From NCBI GenBank assembly GCA_019695345.1, contig JAIBAE010000013.1, positions 1 to 64,000 on the forward strand: a DNA stretch of 64,000 bases, in the 5' to 3' direction. The notes under the pieces were generated by a model that worked only from the letters and a program-made list of their open reading frames with translations, was not told the DNA's origin and searched no databases. A program made the translations under genes and the position numbers. This document shows positions 1 to 8,683 of the stretch, in pieces (position 1 is the first letter of the stretch; each line of letters starts with the position of its first letter). The stretch is from Bacteroidota bacterium. GTDB lineage: Bacteria > Bacteroidota > Ignavibacteria > Kapaibacteriales > NICIL-2.

Positions 1-926
1 ATTTCAATTGTTGAAACACTATCCATCCTAACCGAGTACAGTTTATTAAATGTATCGTTAGTTAAATCATATGCAGTTACATTGGTTAGTTCACGGCGTT
101 CATTTATCATTTCTAAAGCAACCCAATAAATTGTGTGTTTGAGATTATCTATAAGCAAAGTATTAGTACCGCCACATGTACGTTTATCATCGGAAACCAT
201 AAATTCATGCAATTGTTTGAGTTTAATGGATGTGTCTGCGTTGTTAAGTGATACATCATAGAGTTTATAACCATCAAAAGAACCTTTTTTGTAATAAACT
301 GTTATCATTCGTAATTCATGTTGCTCTGTCTCGTAAAGGCAATACGAAAATGAACTTGTGTCAATTAGACCTACTCTGTTGACATTTTTAGGTTTGATAT
401 TATCAATAATTTGATTCCCAAGAAATACCTGTGCAAATAATCCATTAGGATATAACGCATCAGCAAAAACCATCACGTCTGACTTTCCATCCTTGTTAAT
501 ATCAGTTATTCTTAATTGGTCGTGCCGTAAACTATATTCTAATTTCTTGTTGCTTAATACTGGAGGTTTTCCTTGTTGTGTTCCTTGATAAATATTTCCT
601 TTGCCGTCTAGGTAGTCAATTATCCCGTCCCCATTGAAGTCTCCTGTTTTTATGTTGGCATCGCCGCCTTGCCATGTAAACACATTAACAGTATCCCACG
701 GGTAACGTAGTTGCCAAGTTTGTACCCCGTTGGGTGTGCTTATAACTAATGCACCTTTACCGTTGTAAAAATTTTCAAGCCACGTCATGCCGTTTATGCC
801 GTACCCCATGTTGTCGGCTCGCCACCATTCTTGTAATACAGGTACTGATTGAACCTCACTTTTTGGATTTGGAATTTGCGCAAGTAATGTACTTGCTGTG
901 AGAAGAAATACAACTACATACTTCAT
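1..926 (-). CDS. Secreted VCBS/FG-GAP repeat protein, 3' end outside window (partial)
   Basis: The reverse frame is open from an ATG at 926 to the window edge, giving 308 residues without a stop. It starts with a signal peptide (MKYVVVFLLTASTLLAQ) cut near Ala-Gln. Two FG-GAP/VCBS-like, Asp-rich calcium-loop motifs are visible, GDFNGDGIIDYLDG and ITDINKDGKSDVMVF, in roughly the 95-160 region. Such repeats build extracellular beta-propellers. The C-terminus lies outside, so any sorting domain cannot be seen. The sequence shows an exported Ca-binding-loop protein; the substrate is unknown. Confidence 0.75.
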   Translation of the reverse strand, partial: MKYVVVFLLTASTLLAQIPNPKSEVQSVPVLQEWWRADNMGYGINGMTWLENFYNGKGALVISTPNGVQTWQLRYPWDTVNVFTWQGGDANIKTGDFNGDGIIDYLDGKGNIYQGTQQGKPPVLSNKKLEYSLRHDQLRITDINKDGKSDVMVFADALYPNGLFAQVFLGNQIIDNIKPKNVNRVGLIDTSSFSYCLYETEQHELRMITVYYKKGSFDGYKLYDVSLNNADTSIKLKQLHEFMVSDDKRTCGGTNTLLIDNLKHTIYWVALEMINERRELTNVTAYDLTNDTFNKLYSVRMDSVSTIE

Positions 927-1034
927 TAGGAAACCTCGTTGGGATAGTGGGTAAATTTATATCAATAATGACAATTCATATTTCTTGTTTCAAATAAAAA
1001 AAGGGCAACGTTACATTAAAGCTCAAAGCCCGGT

Positions 1035-1120
1035 ACTTGGCGGTAACCGTTTTTCGGAACAATAAGAACGCGCCCGTTGCCGGGCGTTCCTTACTGTAAT
1101 CCGAATAATAACCGCCAAGT
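1035..1120. other. Nested three-stem hairpin in an intergenic gap
   Basis: The gap 927-1365 contains no credible gene. Within it is a perfect 10-bp inverted repeat (ACTTGGCGGT at 1035-1044, ACCGCCAAGT at 1111-1120). It encloses TTCGGA/TCCGAA (1053-1058, 1100-1105) and then a GC-rich CGCCCG/CGGGCG stem with a TTGC tetraloop (1071-1086), flanked by GAA/TTC. The three stems nest to one long hairpin. A T-run follows the outer stem on the plus strand (1121-1124), but no plus-strand gene ends here. On the minus strand it lies in the likely 5' region of the gene starting at 926. Confidence 0.55.
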
Positions 1121-1294
1121 TTTTGCTTTGAATACAGTATTAACGCTATGTATATCTATCTATATTTCTGTTCTTGCCTTTTATCCTTTGTGATTTTGTT
1201 CAAACATAGTGTTGTTGCTTTCAACTTGCAAACTTCTTTTTCAAGAATAATCTTTATTAATTCATAAGCTGCTCTTCTCAAAGATTGCGATGCT

Positions 1295-1352
1295 GTAACG
1301 GTTTGCCCCGCCCGTGTGCCGGCGCACAAGGCTCGCTTCGGCAAAAGGCGGG
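1295..1352 (+). repeat. F2 dispersed repeat, right-end type
   Basis: This stretch (CCCGCCCGTGTGCCGGCGC ... GCTTCGGCAAAAGGCGG) matches the right halves at 8614-8666 and 16341-16400 in order and spacing. It ends 13 bp from the stop codon of the S10 peptidase gene (1366). No matching left half was found upstream, so this copy appears solitary. A short reverse-strand reading frame crossing it (1156-1359) has no family likeness. Confidence 0.6.
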
Positions 1353-1365
1353 AAAACAATATCCG

Positions 1366-2835
1366 TTACCGTTTTTTACGCAATGTAGTTACGTAGAACT
1401 TTTCTACATCGGCGGTAAACTGTTCAAGCGATGGCTGATGAATGTACATCATGTGCCCGGCTTGGTAATAGGTTGTGGTAACTCGCTTTAATGCCTCGCG
1501 GCTTACTTCCAGGTGGTTAAGTGTGTACTCGGTTGCGCCAAATGGTGTTGCTAAATCGTAATATCCGTTGGCAACAAACACGTGCAAGTGTTGGTTAAGG
1601 CGCATGGCGGCGGCTAAATCGCTTGCAACGTTTACATATCCGCGGTCGGCATCGCCCCATTTCCATGGGTGTACGCTGGGGGTAAGAACCTCGTAGGTTG
1701 CCGAGGTTTCGTAGGCAAGCTCGCGACGTATGTAATCGTACACGGCGGCTGTATAGGGCGCAAGTATATTGCTGTAACTTGGGTCGTTCTCGGGCATTTC
1801 GGTTACGTGATTTGCATCCTCACCTTGGAATCTGCTATCTAACCTGCCAACCGTTATACGCTGTGTGCGCAGTAGTTCTTTGCAATACTGCATAGGGTGT
1901 ACGCGCAGATTACACAACTCTACAAACTGCTCGGTTAATCCTGTTAGTTGCGATATTGTTTTGGTAATGCTTTTACTTTTAGCGGGCGATAGTGCATGCC
2001 CTTGCATTAAGGCAAGAGTGTATTCGCCAAAGGCAAATGTGCGTGCGTCGCTTAGTAATTTTGGTAAGCTGCGTTGGTATGCCGGTTTTAATTGTTTGTG
2101 ATACCACGATGTTGCTGCCAATGCCGGTAAAAAGCAGATGTACGGTAAATCATTTCCGGCAGAATGTTCGTGTGCAATGGTTTGGAAACTGAGTACCGAT
2201 GAAATTAACGCAACACCGCTGATGTTCATGCCGTGTTTTGTTTGCATATAATGCGAGAGTCCGGCGGCGCGGGTTGTGCCGTAGCTTTCGCCTGCTAAAA
2301 ACTTAGGCGATAACCAACGCAGGTTCTCGCTGGTATAGCGGCGAATAAACTCCCCAACCGATTGAATATCTTCCGTTACACCGTGGAACTCCTCGCGCTT
2401 GGATTCGCCTGCTGTGCGGCTGTATCCTGTTCCTACGGGGTCAATAAATACTAAGTCCGTCCATTGTAACCATGTGTATTCATTATCGTTGTAGGCATAC
2501 GGCGCAGGAAGTGGATTTCCAATATCATCCATGTGGATTCGTTTGGGTCCTAACGCCCCAAGGTGCAACCATACAGAACTGGAGCCCGGTCCGCCATTAA
2601 AACAAAACGTAATAGGTCGGGTGCGTTCGTTAGCGGTATCTTTGGTATAAGCAACATAAAAGATGTTTGCGCGATGTTTCCCTTCGTCCGATTCCAATTT
2701 CATCATGCCGGTTGTGGCAGTGTATTGTACGTTTTTACCACGTACGGTAATTTGGTGTTTGGTAATGACGGGGGAGTCGTATTGTTCGGTTTCGGTAGTT
2801 GTTTCGGTTGTTTCGGATTCTGTTGTGTCGGACAT
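1366..2835 (-). CDS. Serine carboxypeptidase-like protein (peptidase family S10)
   Basis: The 489-residue protein has the S10 alpha/beta-hydrolase landmarks in order: the oxyanion-hole segment FNGGPGSSS (~79-87), GTGYS (~135-139), the nucleophile motif GESYG with Ser184, the acid Asp427 in YYDLATP, and His461 in AGHMMY. The family removes C-terminal amino acids from peptides. The N-terminus is a Thr/Glu-rich stretch without a signal peptide, which is odd for a family that is usually exported. The ATG at 2835 sits about 38 bp downstream of a TATCTTTG promoter box on the same strand. The gene is monocistronic, and an F2 repeat follows its stop codon. Confidence 0.88.
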   Translation of the reverse strand: MSDTTESETTETTTETEQYDSPVITKHQITVRGKNVQYTATTGMMKLESDEGKHRANIFYVAYTKDTANERTRPITFCFNGGPGSSSVWLHLGALGPKRIHMDDIGNPLPAPYAYNDNEYTWLQWTDLVFIDPVGTGYSRTAGESKREEFHGVTEDIQSVGEFIRRYTSENLRWLSPKFLAGESYGTTRAAGLSHYMQTKHGMNISGVALISSVLSFQTIAHEHSAGNDLPYICFLPALAATSWYHKQLKPAYQRSLPKLLSDARTFAFGEYTLALMQGHALSPAKSKSITKTISQLTGLTEQFVELCNLRVHPMQYCKELLRTQRITVGRLDSRFQGEDANHVTEMPENDPSYSNILAPYTAAVYDYIRRELAYETSATYEVLTPSVHPWKWGDADRGYVNVASDLAAAMRLNQHLHVFVANGYYDLATPFGATEYTLNHLEVSREALKRVTTTYYQAGHMMYIHQPSLEQFTADVEKFYVTTLRKKR

Positions 2836-2872
2836 AGGGTAATCACAAATAAATGTAGAACAATTCTGTGCG

Positions 2873-2880
2873 CAAAGATA
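2873..2880 (-). promoter_or_regulatory. Bacteroidota-type -7 box for the S10 gene
   Basis: The plus strand reads CAAAGATA, so the minus strand reads TATCTTTG followed by C. This fits TAnnTTTG, the -7 element used by the Bacteroidota primary sigma factor. It lies about 38 bp before the ATG at 2835. The same octamer precedes the CDGSH, TPR-LuxR and infC genes in this window. Confidence 0.6.
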
Positions 2881-2949
2881 GCGAGATTATGAATGAGCAA
2901 AGAATCTTCGTAGCTTGCGCATGCAACTTTATGTAATTCAGTACACCAC

Positions 2950-3855
2950 ATGACCATCAGCGACTTTTTACGTCAGCCATACCCAATAGAAACACTAATT
3001 CAGAACCGAGTGTTTAACGGAGTTGTATCTGCCATATTTGTTGCGGTATTTCTGGCGGTGTTTCAACCGTTTGGCATTCAGGATATTGAGTACAACAAAT
3101 ATTGGATTATAGCCGGATACGGTTTAGTAACCTTTTTGGCAGGTGCATTAAACTTTGTTGTATTGCCAACACTGTTCCCGCACTTCTTTACCGATGCCCG
3201 TTGGACGATACGCACGCATATTGTTTTTCAGGCATACAACATTCTGATAATTGCTGTTGGCAACTTGTATTACTCTAAGTTGGTAGAAGTAAGTGCCGTT
3301 AGCTTTTTAGGTTTTACAGGGTTTCTGTTTGCCACACTTGCCGTTGGGATTTTTCCGGTTATCTTTTTTACGTACATAGCATTTCAACGTGCAAACGAAT
3401 TGTACAGCGTAGAAGCCAAAAAACTATCGGAAGTTGTTGAAGAACACAATCAGCATGGTGGCACTATTGCTCAACACACGGAACAACACCTATCAACAAC
3501 AACACAACCCGAAACCCCGCATATAACGATAGCAGAAGACGAAGGGAAACAATCGGTTACGGTGCATCACGATGAACTACTGTTTATTGCCGCCGCCGAT
3601 AATTACGTAGAGGTAATCCACAAGCAACAACCCGCAACAGTAGTATTGCGAACAAGCTTAAAGAATATCGAAACACAACCGTTGCCGCCACATTGGTATC
3701 GCTGCCACAGGTCGTACATTGTAAATTTAAACAAGGTGCGCCGCGTTACAGGAAACTCGCAAGGTTTGAAACTTGAGCTGGAAAGTAACTATATTGTGCC
3801 CGTTGCCCGAAGTAAAACAAAAGAACTTCGTGAGTTGTTGATTCATCTATGCTAA
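2950..3855 (+). CDS. Membrane-anchored LytTR-family transcriptional regulator
   Basis: The 301-residue protein has about four hydrophobic segments in residues 20-150. A Gln/His/Thr-rich linker follows, then a C-terminal LytTR DNA-binding domain (about 195-300) with the family signatures LLFIAAADNYVEV, WYRCHRSYIVNL and an 'RSK' near the end. LytTR proteins bind promoter DNA. The usual receiver domain is replaced here by a membrane domain, a known architecture in Bacteroidota. No cognate kinase is adjacent. The last residues and stop (CTATGCTAAG) lie inside the left end of an F1 element, so the element supplies the terminus. Confidence 0.85.
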   Translation: MTISDFLRQPYPIETLIQNRVFNGVVSAIFVAVFLAVFQPFGIQDIEYNKYWIIAGYGLVTFLAGALNFVVLPTLFPHFFTDARWTIRTHIVFQAYNILIIAVGNLYYSKLVEVSAVSFLGFTGFLFATLAVGIFPVIFFTYIAFQRANELYSVEAKKLSEVVEEHNQHGGTIAQHTEQHLSTTTQPETPHITIAEDEGKQSVTVHHDELLFIAAADNYVEVIHKQQPATVVLRTSLKNIETQPLPPHWYRCHRSYIVNLNKVRRVTGNSQGLKLELESNYIVPVARSKTKELRELLIHLC

Positions 3856-4534
3856 GCCGCGCCAATTCTTGCACGTGTAACACGGCGGCATCCGGCGGGA
3901 GAGAGAACGTAACGGTAAGAACAACCGTGAATCATACAGTTGTAATTTATTAATTGATTATAGAGGTTTATAATGAAGACAGTTTGGAAAAACATCACCG
4001 CCATTGCACTGATTACACTGTGTGTTCTGGCAGTTCAATCCATATATGCAGGCAAAACGCCACAACCACAGTTGCCAAAATTCCGACTCAATAAAACACA
4101 AAAGATTATCCCCGGTGCTACTGTTGAATTCTTAGGTATGGATGGTAAGAAACTTGGCAGTGGTACAACAAACGATAAAGGTACCGTTGAGATAAAACTA
4201 ACTCATCGCGGACCAATACAGGTAAAGGTATCAGCGCCCGGTGTTACAGATAAAGCTCTGGTGCAATTTACTGTTGCATCAAACTCACAATTCTACGACC
4301 CACGCCAACACACCGACCCAAAAGAAATTGCAGACACCACAAAGAAATATTCGTGGACGTATATCATACCTAACAAGATGGTATTTTTAATGCCACCAGT
4401 AGTAAATGATGCAACTGTTACCTGCACCGTTAAAACAGAACGTTAATACATGGGGATGCGGATAAAGCAATGGTTCTATCCCGCATGCACACGGTTTAGA
4501 AGCAGATGACAGTTGGTGCGGTCGGGCGATAGCA
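3850..4534. mobile_element. F1 paired-end element enclosing the 157-residue secreted protein gene
   Basis: The left end, TGCTAAGCCGCGCC (3850-3863), is followed by an inner box CGGGAGAGAGAA at about 3896. The right end, GGTGCGGTCGGGCGATAGCA (4515-4534), is preceded by TCTATCCCGC. The ends are inverted relative to each other and about 685 bp apart, with the gene 3973-4446 inside. The left end is a degenerate copy, so the pairing is inferred from order and orientation. The right end lies 20 bp before the selD start. Confidence 0.5.
3973..4446 (+). CDS. Small exported protein with carboxypeptidase-regulatory-like fold (unknown function)
   Basis: The 157-residue protein begins with a signal peptide (hydrophobic core IALITLCVLAVQS, probable cut after YAG). 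The stretch PGATVEFLGMDGKKLGSGTTNDKGTVEI resembles the beta-sandwich repeats of CarboxypepD_reg/Big-like domains, which often bind or present surfaces outside the cell. I do not recognise a specific family. It stands alone between two F1 ends. Confidence 0.6.
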   Translation: MKTVWKNITAIALITLCVLAVQSIYAGKTPQPQLPKFRLNKTQKIIPGATVEFLGMDGKKLGSGTTNDKGTVEIKLTHRGPIQVKVSAPGVTDKALVQFTVASNSQFYDPRQHTDPKEIADTTKKYSWTYIIPNKMVFLMPPVVNDATVTCTVKTER

Positions 4535-4554
4535 ACTACAACATATACAATATC

Positions 4555-5631
4555 ATGATTAAACTTACGCAATACAGTCACGGTGCCGGATGCGGATGCA
4601 AACTTGCGCCATCTGTGTTAGACCAGATTTTACATACCAACCAACAACAACCCGATTACAAAAATCTGTTGGTAGGAAACAACACCCGCGACGACGCTGC
4701 CGTGTACGATTTAGGCAACGGGCAGGCATTAATAAGTACAACCGATTTCTTTATGCCTATTGTAGACGACCCCTACGACTTTGGCAGAATTGCATCGGCA
4801 AATGCAATAAGCGATGTCTATGCAATGGGTGGCACGCCGGTGTTGGCTATTGCTATCTTAGGGTGGACGATTGATAAACTCCCGGCCGAGATAGCCGCCG
4901 AGGTTATTCGCGGAAGCAGGGCTGTTTGCGCCGAGGCAGGAATACCACTTGCGGGCGGGCATAGTATAGATTCCCCCGAACCAATTTTTGGATTAGCTGT
5001 TAACGGATTAGTTCCGCTTGAACATTTAAAACAAAACAGCACTGCAACTGTTGGCAGTACATTATACCTAACAAAACCTGTTGGTGTTGGCATACTAACA
5101 ACTGCCGAGAAAAATTCAAAACTATTACCCGAACACAACGGCTTGGCAGCACAATGGATGACACGCCTTAACAGCATTGGTGCGGCGTTGGGGAACATCC
5201 GCGGTGTTTCGGCAATGACCGATGTAACGGGCTTTGGGCTGTTGGGTCACTTAACCGAAATGTGCGAAGGCAGTAATGTTGCCGCAGAGGTAGATATACA
5301 AGCAGTACAAACAATAACCAACCTAACAGAATACATACAACAACGCTTAACACCCGGCGGCACCAAACGCAACTGGATGAGTTACGGCAACAAAATACGT
5401 TTACCTAAACCAAGCAATGCAACCACGCTCAGCGATATATTCACCGAGCATTATTCTACTCTATCAATAGCGTGCGACCCCCAAACAAGCGGCGGCTTAC
5501 TGGTAGCAGTAGAGCCACAATCAACGCAGGAATTTTTAGATGCAATGCACGCGCACAACTTACAGGCTTACACAACGCCAATTGGTAAACTTATTCCGCG
5601 AACAACAGAAGAATATGTAACTATTATGTAA
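4555..5631 (+). CDS. selD: Selenide, water dikinase (selenophosphate synthetase)
   Basis: SelD makes selenophosphate from selenide and ATP, the selenium donor for selenocysteine or selenouridine. The N-terminal [10 protein letters not shown] carries Cys13, Cys15 and Lys16, equivalent to the catalytic Cys17/Lys20 segment of E. coli SelD. The nucleotide-binding stretches [21 protein letters not shown] and DVYAMGG follow, with QTSGGLL near the C-terminus. The length, 358 residues, is normal. I chose the ATG at 4555; an in-frame TTG at 4513 would translate the F1 repeat and lacks family similarity. No selA, selB, selC or selU is in the window. Confidence 0.95.
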   Translation: MIKLTQYSHGAGCGCKLAPSVLDQILHTNQQQPDYKNLLVGNNTRDDAAVYDLGNGQALISTTDFFMPIVDDPYDFGRIASANAISDVYAMGGTPVLAIAILGWTIDKLPAEIAAEVIRGSRAVCAEAGIPLAGGHSIDSPEPIFGLAVNGLVPLEHLKQNSTATVGSTLYLTKPVGVGILTTAEKNSKLLPEHNGLAAQWMTRLNSIGAALGNIRGVSAMTDVTGFGLLGHLTEMCEGSNVAAEVDIQAVQTITNLTEYIQQRLTPGGTKRNWMSYGNKIRLPKPSNATTLSDIFTEHYSTLSIACDPQTSGGLLVAVEPQSTQEFLDAMHAHNLQAYTTPIGKLIPRTTEEYVTIM

Positions 5632-5638
5632 GGTTTAT

Positions 5639-5879
5639 GCTATCGCCCGACCGCACCGAACGCAGTGCTAATGAACAGCGTTGCATGGCGGATGAGAACA
5701 ACGTATCCATTGTAAATCTTATCGTGGTTCGTGTATTATAGTAGAGTATTGAATGCCTGAAGGTTAGATACTAACGTGTAAAATCACTATCACGTGTACG
5801 TTGTATTGCGAACAAGGAACTGAAACCGCGCTGAAGGTTGTTATGCAAGCAGTCCGTACGGAACGGACTGCGTTAGCAT
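5639..5879. repeat. F1 paired-end element, empty
   Basis: The left end TGCTATCGCCCGACCGCACC (5639-5658) starts 8 bp after the selD stop and is followed by GCGGATGAGA. The right end is weak (GGACTGCGTTAGCA, 5866-5879) but resembles the right end at 43597-43615. Just inside it is a 9-bp perfect hairpin, GCAGTCCGT/ACGGACTGC, at about 5850-5872. The ~240 bp interior carries no gene. Confidence 0.5.
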
Positions 5880-5904
5880 AGAATAAAGAATTAAGAATTA
5901 AGAA

Positions 5905-6123
5905 TTAAGATTGAGCTTCTTCTGCTTCCCAGCCAATTGTTTTATGGGTTGAATCGCAAAACGGTGGATTTTTAGTTTGTCCGCAGCGGCAGAAACTTGC
6001 TTTTTCTTTTACTTCTATTCTGCCATCGGCGTGGTGAAGTGTAAAGGGTCCGATAACCCGTAGCGAACCACCTTTGTTTACCGTTACCGTTGTTGTTGGG
6101 AGCTCTTGTTGTTGTTCTTCCAT
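5905..6123 (-). CDS. CDGSH iron-sulfur domain protein
   Basis: The 72-residue protein contains CRCGQTKNPPFCDSTH, the C-x-C-x(n)-P-x-C-D-x-x-H signature that binds a [2Fe-2S] cluster with three Cys and one His. Single-domain CDGSH proteins of this size are common in bacteria, with proposed electron-transfer or redox roles. The ATG at 6123 is preferred over an upstream in-frame TTG at 6150 because a TATCTTTG promoter box lies only 39-46 bp upstream. It is divergent from the dienelactone hydrolase gene. Confidence 0.88.
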   Translation of the reverse strand: MEEQQQELPTTTVTVNKGGSLRVIGPFTLHHADGRIEVKEKASFCRCGQTKNPPFCDSTHKTIGWEAEEAQS

Positions 6124-6161
6124 TGTATAGATGATTATTAAAATTGACAAACATGTACGTG

Positions 6162-6169
6162 CAAAGATA
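6162..6169 (-). promoter_or_regulatory. -7 box for the CDGSH gene
   Basis: The minus strand reads TATCTTTG, fitting TAnnTTTG, about 40 bp upstream of the ATG at 6123. It faces away from the plus-strand box at 6197-6204, giving a compact divergent promoter region. Confidence 0.6.
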
Positions 6170-6196
6170 GCAGGGTTTGGTTTTATAGCATATAGC

Positions 6197-6204
6197 TATG
6201 TTTG
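6197..6204 (+). promoter_or_regulatory. -7 box for the dienelactone hydrolase gene
   Basis: TATGTTTG fits TAnnTTTG and is preceded at about 17-19 bp by TTTGG, a plausible -33 element. The ATG at 6227 follows 22 bp downstream, with AAAGGAG just before it. Confidence 0.55.
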
Positions 6205-6226
6205 CAGGGTATCATAAAGGAGTAGT

Positions 6227-7072
6227 ATGAAGGTTATTCTTTTTATTTCGCTGATAGTATGTGTTGCTAGAACTTATTCTGTTGCCCAGCAATGTTGTTC
6301 GGGTAAGAGCAGTTCTACAGCGCAGTTTGCAATGCTTACTAAAAGCACGGCTTTTAAAAAGGCACATGCCGAGCCATTACCCTTTACGTTATCCGAGCAA
6401 CATGGTGCAATGATAACAATACCATGCGATGACGGTAAAAAAGCAAACGTGTACGAAGTTCGCGCAGAACAACCAACCAAAAACGTTGTTGTTATGGTGC
6501 ACGAATGGTGGGGATTAAACGATTACATTAAACGCGAAGCAGACCGCCTGCACCACGAGCTTGGTAACGTAACAATTATTGCCATTGATTTATACGATGG
6601 CAACGTTGCAACCAAACGCGAAGAGGCAGCTGCCTATATGAGTGCTGCAAAAGAAGAAAGAATTCGGACTATACTAAAAGCAGTACAAACCTATATGGGC
6701 AACGATGCCCACGTGTGTACAATTGGTTGGTGTTTTGGTGGCGGATGGTCGTTACAGGCGTCGTTACAGTTTGGCAACAACGCAGTTGGGTGCGTGATGT
6801 ATTATGGGATGCCGGAGAGTGATACTAAAAAGCTGCAACAATTACACGCACCTGTGTTGGGTATTTTTGCAAATAAAGATAAATGGATAACTCCGGCAGT
6901 GGTAAAAACATTTGCCGATGCCATGAAACAACTTGGGAAGCAATGCACTATTGCACAGTACGATGCCGACCACGCTTTTGCAAACCCAAGTAATCCCGGT
7001 TATGCAAAAGAGTTTGCCGAGGAAGCACATACCAAAGTCGTTGAGTTTATGAAAAAGTGTTTTGCACAATAA
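6227..7072 (+). CDS. Exported dienelactone hydrolase family protein
   Basis: The 281-residue alpha/beta hydrolase has an N-terminal signal sequence (hydrophobic core ILFISLIVCVA, cut near SVA-Q). Family features are the oxyanion-region motif HEWWGLNDYI, the nucleophile elbow GWCFGGGWS with Cys in place of Ser as in true DLH enzymes, and the C-terminal acid/His pair around DADHAF. The prototype hydrolyses dienelactone in chloroaromatic breakdown, but most bacterial paralogues have unknown substrates. An AAAGGAG ribosome site precedes the ATG. It ends 1 bp before the next gene's start, so both are likely co-transcribed. Confidence 0.87.
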   Translation: MKVILFISLIVCVARTYSVAQQCCSGKSSSTAQFAMLTKSTAFKKAHAEPLPFTLSEQHGAMITIPCDDGKKANVYEVRAEQPTKNVVVMVHEWWGLNDYIKREADRLHHELGNVTIIAIDLYDGNVATKREEAAAYMSAAKEERIRTILKAVQTYMGNDAHVCTIGWCFGGGWSLQASLQFGNNAVGCVMYYGMPESDTKKLQQLHAPVLGIFANKDKWITPAVVKTFADAMKQLGKQCTIAQYDADHAFANPSNPGYAKEFAEEAHTKVVEFMKKCFAQ

Positions 7073-7073
7073 C

Positions 7074-8408
7074 ATGAGATACGTTTGTTTTGCCATATTG
7101 CTGGGCGTTCTTGCTGTAACAGGTTGCAAGGAAACCAATACGAATATTCCGGCTCCGCCAACACGGGCAGACTCGGTAGAGATTTTCCGGAAGGCATTTA
7201 CAACACCGGAAGATTGCAAAACATGCCACCCCAAACAATACGAAGATTGGTCTATGTCTATGCATGCCTATGCAATGGTAGACCCTGTGTTTTTCAGTTT
7301 AAACAAGATGGGGCAAGATTTAACCAACCATAAGTTAGATCAATTTTGTGTAGCGTGTCACTCGCCGTTTGCTACTCTGCTTGGCGAAGCACCCAACGGG
7401 ATTCCCAATACAACGCTATCACCAATATCCCGCGGAGGTGTTACATGCGAAAATTGCCATAGGGCTACATCACACATACCCGGGCATCCTATATCAACGT
7501 ATCGTTTAGATAACACATTTCTTGGCCCGTTGCGCGATGCGCAATCAAACTCATTCCATAAATCACAGTTCGATACCGTATTTCACCAAGGCATTGTGTG
7601 TGCAGGTTGCCATGATGTTATAAACCCTCGTGGCATTCCTGTTGAACAAACATTTACCGAATGGCAAAATAGTGATTACCCGGGGCAGGGGATTCCTTGC
7701 CAGGTTTGCCACATGAAATGGGAAAAAGGTTCTATTGCCGTTGGTGGCCCGCCGGACAGAATGGTACACAGCCATACTATGGAAGGTGTGGATGTACCGC
7801 TTGTGGACTTCCCAAACCGCGATAAAATGATTGAGAAGGTTGCCTACGCATTACAATATGCTGTAGCCGCACAGTTAAATGTTCCCGCAACTATTACACG
7901 TGGCAAAAACGTTCCGATAACCTATAATATTTACAATCAGATTACCGGGCACAACATACCAAGCGGAACAATATTCGAGCGGCAGATGTGGGTGGAAGCT
8001 GTAGTTACCAACGAGAATGGCGATACATTATTTACATCGGGTTTTACCGACCCCAACGGAGATTTGCTCAATCAAAAAAGTGATTACGTTAAAAAGGGGT
8101 TACGCACAAAAGATACATCATTGGTATTGTTTAACGGAACAGCATACAGACTAAATCAGGAAATTGATTTCTTCTTTGATGCCGATGCAGTTGTTAATCG
8201 CACCATACCGCCGTTTCAATCACGCTTTGCAAAGTATATTCTTACTCCGTCGCAATATGGTTCATCGCAAGAGGTGATGGTACATATACGTTTGTTATTC
8301 CGCGCTATGCCGCCATACCTTTTGCGTATGCTTGGTCATGCCGATTTGATTCCCAAGATGCCAACCTTTGTAATGGAAGAAGCCGAAGAAGTAATCAGTA
8401 TAAAATAA
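7074..8408 (+). CDS. Five-haem c-type cytochrome lipoprotein (cytochrome c554-like)
   Basis: The 444-residue protein starts with a lipoprotein signal (LGVLAVTGC, lipobox Cys near residue 16), so it is probably lipid-anchored outside the inner membrane. Five CxxCH haem-binding motifs occur: CKTCH (48-52), CVACH (92-96), CENCH (125-129), CAGCH (176-180) and CQVCH (209-213). The spacing and the PKQYEDWSMSMHAYA segment recall cytochrome c554/multihaem family proteins. The C-terminal half (about 250-440) has no haem motif. It probably shuttles electrons in the periplasm or at the outer membrane. The ATG at 7074 follows the previous stop directly. Confidence 0.85.
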   Translation: MRYVCFAILLGVLAVTGCKETNTNIPAPPTRADSVEIFRKAFTTPEDCKTCHPKQYEDWSMSMHAYAMVDPVFFSLNKMGQDLTNHKLDQFCVACHSPFATLLGEAPNGIPNTTLSPISRGGVTCENCHRATSHIPGHPISTYRLDNTFLGPLRDAQSNSFHKSQFDTVFHQGIVCAGCHDVINPRGIPVEQTFTEWQNSDYPGQGIPCQVCHMKWEKGSIAVGGPPDRMVHSHTMEGVDVPLVDFPNRDKMIEKVAYALQYAVAAQLNVPATITRGKNVPITYNIYNQITGHNIPSGTIFERQMWVEAVVTNENGDTLFTSGFTDPNGDLLNQKSDYVKKGLRTKDTSLVLFNGTAYRLNQEIDFFFDADAVVNRTIPPFQSRFAKYILTPSQYGSSQEVMVHIRLLFRAMPPYLLRMLGHADLIPKMPTFVMEEAEEVISIK

Positions 8409-8440
8409 GATTGCCGTACGTAATATGTTTGGGTTTGTGT

Positions 8441-8666
8441 CTGCTGCCGCAGCGCGCCTAGTGGGCGGCAACTCAGTCCGCTCCGCGCGTTACAGCGTCG
8501 CTGTAGTGTGTTCAGGATGTATTTGTTATAAAGAATTACTATACACCTATCTGCTACCAAACCAGAAGATATATTGTAATGTTAAGATTGGATTCTTCTT
8601 GCGAAAGCAAAACGGCCGGCTCCGCCCGTGTGACGGCGCACTACGGGTTGCTACGGCAGATGCGGG
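8441..8666. repeat. F2 paired-end repeat between convergent genes
   Basis: The left part (CTGCTGCCGCAGCGCGCC, 8441-8458) and the right part (GGCTCCGCCCGTGTGACGGC ... TACGGCAGATGCGGG, 8620-8666) are roughly inverse of each other. They match F2 copies at 16091-16400 and 53850-54076. The element fills the gap between the convergent cytochrome and kinase genes and ends 17 bp from the kinase stop. A role as a bidirectional terminator is possible. Confidence 0.5.
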
Positions 8667-8683
8667 AACCACATTGTTCGTGC

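Noticed and set aside
1156-1359. 67-codon minus-strand frame in the first gap
   Set aside because: It crosses the F2 repeat and lacks domain or ribosome-site support.
4513-4554. Extended selD start at TTG 4513
   Set aside because: It would translate the F1 right end; the ATG at 4555 gives the conserved SelD N-terminus.
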